A stretch of DNA of 48,219 nucleotides from Pseudomonas sp. 7P_10.2_Bac1 (lineage in GTDB: Bacteria; Pseudomonadota; Gammaproteobacteria; Pseudomonadales; Pseudomonadaceae). The DNA lies in the NCBI RefSeq assembly GCF_025465935.1, contig NZ_JANLNV010000025.1, positions 1 to 48,219 on the forward strand, given 5' to 3'. The position numbers were made by a program, and so were the translations under genes. A model generated the notes under the pieces. That model was given only the letters and a program-made list of their open reading frames with translations. It did not search any database and was not told the origin of the DNA. Shown one piece after another: positions 41,783-48,219 of the stretch (position 1 is the first letter of the stretch; each line of letters starts with the position of its first letter).

Positions 41783-42529
41783 ATGAATGTCCTGATCGTT
41801 GATGACGAAACCTTGGCCCGAGAGCACTTGAGCCGTTTGCTTACTGCTGTTGGGGGTTATACGCTGCTGGAGCCCGCCGCGACTCATGGCGAAGAGGCTC
41901 TGAGCCTGATCGAAAGCCTGAAGCCGGATGTCGTACTGCTCGACATCCAGATGCCGGGGCTCGATGGATTGCAGGTAGCAGCCAAATTATGCGAGCGAGA
42001 ACTGCCACCCGCTGTGGTGTTTTGTGTGGCGCCTGACGAGTTTTCCGTGCAGGCGCTGCAAGACAGCGGCGTCAGCCATGTGCTCAAGCCGGTCAGCGCT
42101 GAGGCCCTCACTGCGGCCTTGAAAGACGCGCATCGACCTAATCGTGTGCAACTGGCAGCGTTGACTCGCCCGGCGGCCCAGACGGGCAGTGGCCCGCGCA
42201 CCCACATCAGTGCCAGAACCCGAAAAGGCATTGAGCTGATCCCCATCGACAAAGTGATTTATTTCATCGCCGACCATAAATACGTGACCTTGCGTCACGA
42301 GGGTGGCGAAGTCCTGCTCGATGAGCCGCTCAAAGCCCTTGAAGACGAATTCGGGGAGCGCTTTGTGCGCATCCACCGTAACGCGCTGGTCGCGCGTGAT
42401 CGTATCGAACGCCTGCAACGTACCCCGCTGGGGCACTTCCAGTTGTTCCTCAAGGGGCTTAACGGTGATGCGCTGATTGTGAGCCGGCGCCATGTGGCGG
42501 GCGTGCGAAAAATGATGCAGCAGCTTTAG
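41783..42529 (+). CDS. algR: LytTR response regulator AlgR, without adjacent kinase
   Basis: A 248-aa regulator of exactly the AlgR length. Receiver domain with D7-D8 and phospho-site D54 (VVLLDIQMPGLDG), and a LytTR DNA-binding domain (about 140-248) almost the same as in P. aeruginosa (FIADHKYVTLRHEGGEVLLD, VRIHRNALVARDRIERLQRT). Within the receiver, the conserved Thr/Ser switch position is V82 (FCVAPDEF) and the Tyr/Phe position is H99, while K102 is kept. The ATG at 41783 gives MNVLIVDDE; GCAGGAA lies upstream. AlgR controls alginate, twitching motility and virulence genes in P. aeruginosa. Confidence 0.95.
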   Translation: MNVLIVDDETLAREHLSRLLTAVGGYTLLEPAATHGEEALSLIESLKPDVVLLDIQMPGLDGLQVAAKLCERELPPAVVFCVAPDEFSVQALQDSGVSHVLKPVSAEALTAALKDAHRPNRVQLAALTRPAAQTGSGPRTHISARTRKGIELIPIDKVIYFIADHKYVTLRHEGGEVLLDEPLKALEDEFGERFVRIHRNALVARDRIERLQRTPLGHFQLFLKGLNGDALIVSRRHVAGVRKMMQQL

Positions 42530-42657
42530 AGCGCTTCGGTAAATAGCGCACGGGGGGCGGTTTCGGGAACGGGAGGCCACGTACTTTCAGATACAAGTCA
42601 AAGCTGTTTGGGCTGAGCTGTTATTATCGGCCGTATCTTTTCAGTACGGATTGATCC

Positions 42658-43599
42658 ATGTCCTCTCGCGAAATCCGCATCGCTACCCGTAAAAGCGCCC
42701 TGGCTCTGTGGCAGGCCGAATACGTCAAAGCCCGTTTGGAGCAGGCTCACCCAGGTCTTGTGGTGACGCTGGTACCGATGGTCAGTCGTGGCGACAAGCT
42801 GCTGGACTCGCCGTTGTCCAAAATCGGCGGCAAGGGCCTGTTCGTCAAAGAGCTGGAAACCGCCCTGCTCGAAAACGAAGCTGACATCGCCGTGCACTCC
42901 ATGAAGGACGTACCGATGGACTTCCCCGAAGGCCTCGGTCTGTTCTGCATTTGCGAGCGCGAAGACCCGCGCGATGCCTTTGTTTCCAATACCTTCGCCA
43001 GCCTTGAAGCGTTGCCGCCTGGCAGCGTGGTGGGCACATCGAGCCTGCGCCGCCAGGCCCAGTTGCTGACCCGTCGCCCTGATCTTGAGATCCGCTTTTT
43101 ACGCGGCAACGTCAACACGCGCCTGGCCAAGCTCGATGCCGGGGAGTACGACGCCATCATCCTGGCGGCAGCAGGCCTGATCCGCTTGGGCTTTGAAGAC
43201 CGCATTACCTCGGCGATCAGCGTTGAAGACAGCCTGCCGGCCGGTGGCCAGGGCGCCGTGGGCATTGAATGCCGCAGCGCTGACAGCGAAATTCATGCCT
43301 TGCTGGCGCCGCTGCACCACGCCGAAACGGCGGTGCGGGTGACCGCAGAGCGAGCCCTCAACAAACACCTCAATGGTGGCTGTCAGGTGCCGATCGCCTG
43401 TTATGCCGTGCTCGAAGGTGAGCAGATCTGGCTGCGCGGCCTGGTCGGCGAGCCTAATGGTGGTGTGTTGTTGAGCGCCCAGGCGCGCGCAGCGCACAGT
43501 GCGGCCACTGCGTTGGGGGTACAAGTCGCTGAAGACTTGCTGGCGCAAGGCGCTGGAGAAATCCTCAAGGCGGTCTACGGCGAGGCGGGGCACGAGTGA
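42658..43599 (+). CDS. hemC: Hydroxymethylbilane synthase (porphobilinogen deaminase)
   Basis: A 313-aa cytosolic enzyme joining four porphobilinogens for heme synthesis. [30 protein letters not shown] and [14 protein letters not shown] bind substrate, and the dipyrromethane cofactor cysteine is C242 in [13 protein letters not shown]. First gene of hemCDXY; its stop overlaps the hemD start (GTGA). Confidence 0.96.
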   Translation: MSSREIRIATRKSALALWQAEYVKARLEQAHPGLVVTLVPMVSRGDKLLDSPLSKIGGKGLFVKELETALLENEADIAVHSMKDVPMDFPEGLGLFCICEREDPRDAFVSNTFASLEALPPGSVVGTSSLRRQAQLLTRRPDLEIRFLRGNVNTRLAKLDAGEYDAIILAAAGLIRLGFEDRITSAISVEDSLPAGGQGAVGIECRSADSEIHALLAPLHHAETAVRVTAERALNKHLNGGCQVPIACYAVLEGEQIWLRGLVGEPNGGVLLSAQARAAHSAATALGVQVAEDLLAQGAGEILKAVYGEAGHE

Positions 43600-44363
43600 C
43601 AGGCTGGCGCCTGTTGCTGACCCGCCCCACTGAAGAGTCGGCGGCGCTTGCGAGCGAGTTGGCGGACGCCGGAGTGTTCAGCAGCCGCCTCCCGCTGCTG
43701 ACTATCGAGCCGCTGGCATTGAGCGATGACCAGCGCGAGGTCATTGCCCACCTGGATCGCTATTGCGCGGTCATCGTGGTCAGCAAGCCAGCTGCGCGCC
43801 TGGGCCTTGAATGGGTCCGCCTGTACTGGCCGCAAGCGCCTGTGCAGAAGTGGTTCAGTGTGGGCGCCGCAACCGCGCAGATTCTCGCCGATCATGGCCT
43901 CGATGTTAGCTACCCTCTATCTGCCGATGACAGCGAGGCCTTGCTGGCTTTGCCGGCCTTCGCCCAGGCCGTGGCCTGTGATGTGCCCAAGGTACTGATC
44001 ATGCGGGGCGAGGGCGGTCGCGAACTGCTCGCCGAGCGTCTGCGTCACCTCGGCGCACAGGTCGACTACCTTGAGCTGTATCGTCGGTCGTTGCCGTCTT
44101 ACCCGCCTGAAACACTGCCTCAACGCGTAAAAGCGGAACGCCTGAACGCTCTGGTGGTCAGCAGTGGACAGGGGTTCGCACATTTGCGCCAGTTGGCAGG
44201 TGATGCCTGGCCGCAACTGAGCGGTATGACATTGTTTGTTCCAAGCCCTCGCGTTGCGCAAATAGCACGCGATGCCGGGGCCAAAAACGTTGTGGATTGT
44301 CGTGGCGCGAGCGCCGCGGCTTTGCTGGCGGCGCTACGGGCACAGCCCGTACCTGCTTTCTAA
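43596..44363 (+). CDS. hemD: Uroporphyrinogen-III synthase
   Basis: A 255-aa two-lobed enzyme that closes and inverts ring D of hydroxymethylbilane. N-terminal [23 protein letters not shown] and the internal [30 protein letters not shown] are characteristic. The start is a GTG at 43596 inside the hemC stop. Confidence 0.93.
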   Translation: MTGWRLLLTRPTEESAALASELADAGVFSSRLPLLTIEPLALSDDQREVIAHLDRYCAVIVVSKPAARLGLEWVRLYWPQAPVQKWFSVGAATAQILADHGLDVSYPLSADDSEALLALPAFAQAVACDVPKVLIMRGEGGRELLAERLRHLGAQVDYLELYRRSLPSYPPETLPQRVKAERLNALVVSSGQGFAHLRQLAGDAWPQLSGMTLFVPSPRVAQIARDAGAKNVVDCRGASAAALLAALRAQPVPAF

Positions 44364-44379
44364 CGCAAAGGATGGATAC

Positions 44380-45507
44380 GTGAGCGAAACAGTCTTGCCA
44401 AAAGAACACGTGCAGCCCGCGCCCGAGGCGCCGGTTGAAAAGCCTGTCATCAAGCCTGAGCGTCGCGGCAATGGCCTGGCCGCGTTTGCACTGTTGCTGG
44501 GCGCTGCCGGTATTGCGGTGGGCGGTTGGGGTGTGTGGCAGGTCCGCCACCTGGAAACCAGCACGGCCGAGCAACTGGCTGAAGTCCAGGCGCTGGGCGC
44601 GCAGACTCTGTCGATCAAACAGAGCGAGCAGCAGTTGCTGACCCGGTTCAATCAGTTGCCGTCGGCCAACGATCTGGATAACCAGCGGCAATTGGTGGTG
44701 CAACTGCAAGGCGACCAGCAACGCTTGAATCAGCGTCTTGAGACGGTACTGGGGGCGAGCCGCAAAGACTGGCGCCTGGCCGAGGCCGAGCACTTGTTGC
44801 GCCTGGCCAGCCTGCGCTTGTCGGCGCTACAAGACGTCAGCAGCGCTCAGGCATTGGTGCAGGGCGCGGATGACATTTTGCGCGAGCAGAACGATCCGGG
44901 CTCCTTCGCTGCCCGCGAGCAATTGGCCAAGAGCCTGGCGGCCATGCGCAGTGTTGAGCAGCCGGACCGCACGGGGTTGTTCCTGCAGTTGGGGGCTTTG
45001 CGTGATCAAGTGTCGCAGCTCACCGCGCTGGCGCCTGAGTTCAAGGATTCGGGCGAGTCATTGCTGGGCCTGACCGCCGACGGCGATGGCGCCAGCCGCT
45101 GGGAGCAGTGGTGGGACGAAATTTCGCACTACATCCGTATCGACTTCAACGCCGACAAAAACGTGCGTCCGCTGCTGGCCGGGCAAAGCCTGACACAAGT
45201 GCGACTGGCATTGAGCCTGGCCTTGGAGCAGGCGCAATGGGCTGCGCTTAACGGTCAGGCATCGGTCTATACCCAGGCGCTGTCCCAGGCTCAAGAGGTG
45301 CTCGAAGGCAACTTCAACCAAGACAACGCGCAAAGTAAAAAGATGCTGGAGCAAGTGGTTGAGCTGAGCAAGCAACCGGTCACGGTCAAGACGCCTGACC
45401 TTGCAGGCGCCCTGAGTGCAATGCAGGCCTACCTTGAGCGCCGTCATGTCGAGGCGGACGAGCCAGGGCGTGCGGCTGCCAAACCTGCGCAGGAGACCAG
45501 CCCATGA
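44380..45507 (+). CDS. hemX: HemX-family uroporphyrinogen-III C-methyltransferase-like membrane protein
   Basis: A 375-aa inner-membrane protein with one N-terminal helix (about 30-52, LAAFALLLGAAGIAVGGWGVW) and a long coiled-coil and helical periplasmic domain. It is named for HemX of the E. coli hem operon but carries no methyltransferase motifs; a scaffold role is supposed. The start is a GTG at 44380 with AAGGA upstream. Its stop overlaps hemY by ATGA. Confidence 0.9.
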   Translation: MSETVLPKEHVQPAPEAPVEKPVIKPERRGNGLAAFALLLGAAGIAVGGWGVWQVRHLETSTAEQLAEVQALGAQTLSIKQSEQQLLTRFNQLPSANDLDNQRQLVVQLQGDQQRLNQRLETVLGASRKDWRLAEAEHLLRLASLRLSALQDVSSAQALVQGADDILREQNDPGSFAAREQLAKSLAAMRSVEQPDRTGLFLQLGALRDQVSQLTALAPEFKDSGESLLGLTADGDGASRWEQWWDEISHYIRIDFNADKNVRPLLAGQSLTQVRLALSLALEQAQWAALNGQASVYTQALSQAQEVLEGNFNQDNAQSKKMLEQVVELSKQPVTVKTPDLAGALSAMQAYLERRHVEADEPGRAAAKPAQETSP

Positions 45508-46730
45508 AGCGTCTGTATGTGATTGTGTTCTTGTTGATTGCAGCCGCGGCGTGCATCGGCCTGGCAATCTCCGAGGACGCAGGCTACGTATTGGTGGCCT
45601 ACAAAAACTTCCGCTACGAATCCAGCCTGTGGGCTTCCCTGGCGGTGCTGGTGATCCTGTGGCTGGTGATCTGGGGTATCAAGCTGCTGGTCGAGTTGTT
45701 CAGCGTCTCGACCGGGCTGGTCAATCCGTGGTCACGCCGTAATCGCAGCCGTCGGACTCAACTGGCGATCGAGCACGGCCAGATGGACCTCGCCGAAGGC
45801 CGCTGGGCCAGCGCACAAAAGCACCTGACCCGTGCTGCAGAAGCCGAGCGTCAGCCGTTGCTGCACTACCTGGGGGCGGCTCGTGCGGCCAACGAACTGG
45901 GGCGTTATGAAGAGAGCGACAGCCTGCTCGAACGTGCGCTAGAGCGTCAGCCGCAGGCGGAATTGGCAATTGCGCTGAGCCATGCGCAACTGCAAGTTGA
46001 TCGCGCAGACACCGAAGGCGCTCTCAACACCCTGCAAGCGATGCACGAGCGCCATCCGCACAACGTGCAAGTGCTTCGTCAACTGCAGCGCCTGCATCAA
46101 CAGCGCGGCGATTGGGGCGCCCTGATTCGTTTACTGCCTGAGTTGCGTAAAGACAAAGTGCTACCGGCTCAGGAGCTGGCTGAACTTGAGCGCCGTGCCT
46201 GGGGCCAAAACCTGGGGCTGGCGGCGCAACGGGAGACTGAAGGCGAGGGTCGTCTGCAAGCGTTGACACTGGCATGGCAGCAACTGACCTCGGCACAGCG
46301 TCAGGAGCCGACGCTGGTATTGGCCTATGCCGAACAACTGCGCCAATTGGGCGCGCAGTCCGAGGCTGAAGAAGTGGTGCGCGGTGCCCTCAAACGTCAA
46401 TACGACACCCATCTGGTGCGTCTCTATGGCTTGCTGCGTGGCAGCGATCCGGCCAAGCAGTTGCACACCGCAGAAGGGTGGCTCAAGGCGCACCCGGCGG
46501 ACGCCAGTTTGCTGCTGACCCTGGGCCGCTTGTGTTTGCAGAACAGTCTGTGGGGCAAAGCTCGGGACTACCTTGAAGGCAGCCTCAAGCTTGAGCGTAA
46601 TCCGGAGACGTGCGCAGAGCTTGCACGGCTCTTGGCGCAGCTGGGTGACACAGCTCGCAGCAACCAGTTGTTTCAGGAAGGCCTGAACTTGCTGGATGAG
46701 CGTCTGCTGGCACTGCCTTTACCGCAATAG
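45504..46730 (+). CDS. hemY: HemY-type TPR membrane protein of heme biosynthesis
   Basis: A 408-aa inner-membrane protein with two N-terminal helices (about 1-22 and 40-63) followed by TPR repeats (for example LLHYLGAARAANELGRYEES and ASLLLTLGRLCLQNSLWGKA). It is the HemY of proteobacterial hem operons, not protoporphyrinogen oxidase. Last gene before a hairpin terminator. Confidence 0.92.
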   Translation: MKRLYVIVFLLIAAAACIGLAISEDAGYVLVAYKNFRYESSLWASLAVLVILWLVIWGIKLLVELFSVSTGLVNPWSRRNRSRRTQLAIEHGQMDLAEGRWASAQKHLTRAAEAERQPLLHYLGAARAANELGRYEESDSLLERALERQPQAELAIALSHAQLQVDRADTEGALNTLQAMHERHPHNVQVLRQLQRLHQQRGDWGALIRLLPELRKDKVLPAQELAELERRAWGQNLGLAAQRETEGEGRLQALTLAWQQLTSAQRQEPTLVLAYAEQLRQLGAQSEAEEVVRGALKRQYDTHLVRLYGLLRGSDPAKQLHTAEGWLKAHPADASLLLTLGRLCLQNSLWGKARDYLEGSLKLERNPETCAELARLLAQLGDTARSNQLFQEGLNLLDERLLALPLPQ

Positions 46731-46744
46731 AGCGCTGCATGAGC

Positions 46745-46799
46745 GCCACTGTGAGTGTTGCCGTTGGCAGCTTTCACAGTGGCCCACAGTGTTTTTTTT
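46745..46799 (+). terminator. Terminator of the hem operon with alternative pairing
   Basis: GCCACTGTGA (46745-46754) pairs with TCACAGTGGC (46774-46783). A second CACAGTG (46785-46791), directly before T8 (46792-46799), can pair with the same left arm. The second pairing places the stem right at the U-tract. Confidence 0.75.
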
Positions 46800-46955
46800 C
46801 GCTAAAAGAAACATCCCACGTTGTTTTCTCCAAGGTCTTTCAGTAGCAGTTGGTGATTCCCTACAGGCTTACGGAAGTATCCGTATTGGCCGGCCTTGAA
46901 AGGGGGAATGGCTTTCCTCTACCGTAACTGTCTGTCTATTTGTTACGGAAAAGCC

Positions 46956-47477
46956 ATGTTTTTGGCCTGCTCACGTTTCATATTTTTTGTGGCTTTTCTG
47001 GCCAGCGCCTTGGTGCTGGGTGCCACTGTGTATCTGGAGTGCGGGCTCGGGCTGACCCCGTGTTTGCTGTGCCTTGTGCAACGTTATTTGATGTTGGCTT
47101 TTTGCGCTGTCAACCTCATCGCCTTCGTCCATGCGCCGCGTTCCGTCGGCGTGCGGGTTTACTCATTGCTCGCCCTGCTGCTGGCGCTGGCCGGGTTGGC
47201 CAGTGCAACCATGCAAGTGCTCACACAGCGCTTTCCGCCAGAGCAATTGATGATCTGCCAGCCAAGCCTGGCCCACCTGTGGAACAACCTGTCACTGAGC
47301 GAACTGTTCATGTCGGTCTACCGCGGTACACAAGCCTGTGCGCAAATCCAGTGGACTCTCTTTGACCTGAGCATTCCCGAACTGAGCATGCTGGCGTTTG
47401 CGGGTTTGGCAGTGCTGAGCCTGCTGCAGTGGCGGCGTTCTGGATTGCTTGGCAAAAAGCCGCATCCTGCGACGTGA
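46956..47477 (+). CDS. DsbB-family disulfide bond formation protein (DsbH type)
   Basis: A 173-aa inner-membrane quinone-linked thiol oxidase with four membrane helices. C36-L-L-C39 (TPCLLCLVQRY) is the first redox pair and C101/C128 the second periplasmic pair, as in DsbB. The ATG at 46956 with GGAAAAG upstream gives a short N-terminus before the first helix; the frame is open 20 codons earlier. In P. aeruginosa the DsbB homologue DsbH lies at this place between hemY and algQ. Confidence 0.92.
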   Translation: MFLACSRFIFFVAFLASALVLGATVYLECGLGLTPCLLCLVQRYLMLAFCAVNLIAFVHAPRSVGVRVYSLLALLLALAGLASATMQVLTQRFPPEQLMICQPSLAHLWNNLSLSELFMSVYRGTQACAQIQWTLFDLSIPELSMLAFAGLAVLSLLQWRRSGLLGKKPHPAT

Positions 47478-47672
47478 AGTAGCACGTTGTATTAAACGCT
47501 TGTATGAACTTTCTCTCGTGCGTACCTTGAAGCAGTTGCTCGGCGGGCATAATCTGGCCCGCACGCATTGTTGGAGTTATGTCGCTCACTGTCGGTGTAT
47601 CCGCACAGGTTTGGCCCGCACAGGCCCGGCTCACGCTGACTGGCAGGGGCCCATTAGGGAAGAGAGATCATC

Positions 47673-48143
47673 ATGCTCGAAAGATGTAAGAGTGCTCAGG
47701 AACGCTTCAATGGGGTTCATCAGTTGGTAGACCGCTGGTTGAATGAGCGTCGTGACCTTGTAAAAGCTTACGTGGCGGTCATAGATCAACAGAACAACCC
47801 CAAGCGCGGGCCTCAAAAAGAGTTTTGCCGACTGCTGGTTGATTACGTATCGGCAGGGCACTTTGGCATTTACGAGCAGCTCAACGCGGAAGCCAAAGCG
47901 TTCAATGATGAGCGCGGGCTCGCATTAGCCGAGACCATCTACCCTCGCATCAATGTCATTACCGAAGCGGCCTTGGCCTTTAACGACCATTGCGACGGTA
48001 AAGCCCATCGCCCCGATTGCGAAAAACTCGCCCAGGAATTCAAGACACTGGGAGCCTTGCTCGATGAGCGCTTTGAGCTTGAAGACTGCCTGATCGAAGT
48101 GCTGCACAGCGCGCACAAACACAAAGAAGCCGTCCAGGCCTGA
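47673..48143 (+). CDS. algQ: Rsd/AlgQ anti-RNA polymerase sigma-70 regulator
   Basis: A 156-aa helical protein of the Rsd family that binds RpoD and in P. aeruginosa influences alginate and siderophore genes. RFNGVHQLVDRWLNERRDLV, QKEFCRLLVDYVSAGHFGIYEQL and ALAFNDHCDG are typical. A TTGAAG/CATAAT pair (47527-47532, 47548-47553) with a 15-base spacer is a weak promoter candidate. The gene ends just before the damaged contig end. Confidence 0.95.
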   Translation: MLERCKSAQERFNGVHQLVDRWLNERRDLVKAYVAVIDQQNNPKRGPQKEFCRLLVDYVSAGHFGIYEQLNAEAKAFNDERGLALAETIYPRINVITEAALAFNDHCDGKAHRPDCEKLAQEFKTLGALLDERFELEDCLIEVLHSAHKHKEAVQA

Positions 48144-48152
48144 GGCCCCAAC

Positions 48153-48219
48153 CTGTAGGAGCGGGGGGGGGGGGGGGGGGGGGGGGGGGTGTGTTAATAA
48201 GGGGGGGCGGGGCGCGGCG
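48153..48219. other. REP start followed by poly-G contig-end artefact
   Basis: CTGTAGGAGC (48153-48162) is the beginning of the same REP found elsewhere. It breaks into a run of 27 G (48163-48189), then a low-complexity G-rich tail. The run is unlike anything else in the window and looks like a read or assembly error at a repeat boundary. Confidence 0.85.

Noticed and set aside
1..48219. CRISPR arrays, rRNA genes, prophage or insertion sequences
   Set aside because: No regularly spaced repeats, rRNA segments, transposase or phage structural genes were recognised in the window.

Overview
The window is chromosomal DNA of a Pseudomonas, most likely of the P. fluorescens lineage. Evidence: the block argH-algR-hemC-hemD-hemX-hemY-dsbB-type gene-algQ, the pair desA / GGDEF-EAL gene, gabD-gabT, Pseudomonas-type small families (DUF2789, DUF3077, DUF1656), GC-rich codon use, and several copies of a Pseudomonas-style REP palindrome (core GTAGGAGCGAGCTTG). 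This was read from sequence only; no database search was run.

Layout. 1-5057: an amino-acid-type chemoreceptor, a GntR/FCD regulator and a membrane glycosyltransferase overlapping a DUF2789 gene. 5131-10223: a tightly overlapping MarR-controlled efflux operon (MarR, FUSC/AaeB, DUF1656/AaeX, HlyD/AaeA, outer-membrane lipoprotein). 10531-12012: a YdgA-like DUF945 protein. 12068-20695: two complete cell-surface-signalling iron systems placed head to head. The leftward one has an IutA-like aerobactin-type receptor with an added STN domain, a FecR and a FecI. The rightward one has a FecI, a FecR and a HasR-like heme receptor. Fur-box candidates lie in the shared intergenic region and a GAAAATAATT-like FecI-type promoter element precedes each receptor gene. 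20858-26215: a LysR gene divergent from pxpA, a biotin carrier, a biotin carboxylase, pxpB and pxpC. Together these look like a split urea-carboxylase-type enzyme plus a YcsF-type hydrolase.

26225-29637: a REP-flanked, locally AT-rich accessory island. It holds a small S-type-pyocin-like toxin with a colicin E3-type 16S rRNase C-terminus, its E3-type immunity protein, three paralogous small immunity-like genes, a 5' fragment of a DUF3077 gene, and an intact DUF3077 gene behind a hairpin-rich leader. This is the most interesting accessory region.

29705-48143: mostly core genome. It contains a 5'-nucleotidase, tRNA-Arg(CCG), gabD-gabT, an HDOD response regulator, desA, a PAS-GGDEF-EAL protein, a GST, argH, algR, the hemCDXY operon, a DsbB-family protein and algQ. 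The AlgZ/FimS kinase gene expected between argH and algR is absent, and AlgR has lost two receiver switch residues. The last ~60 bases (REP start, then a 27-G run) look like a contig-end sequencing artefact.
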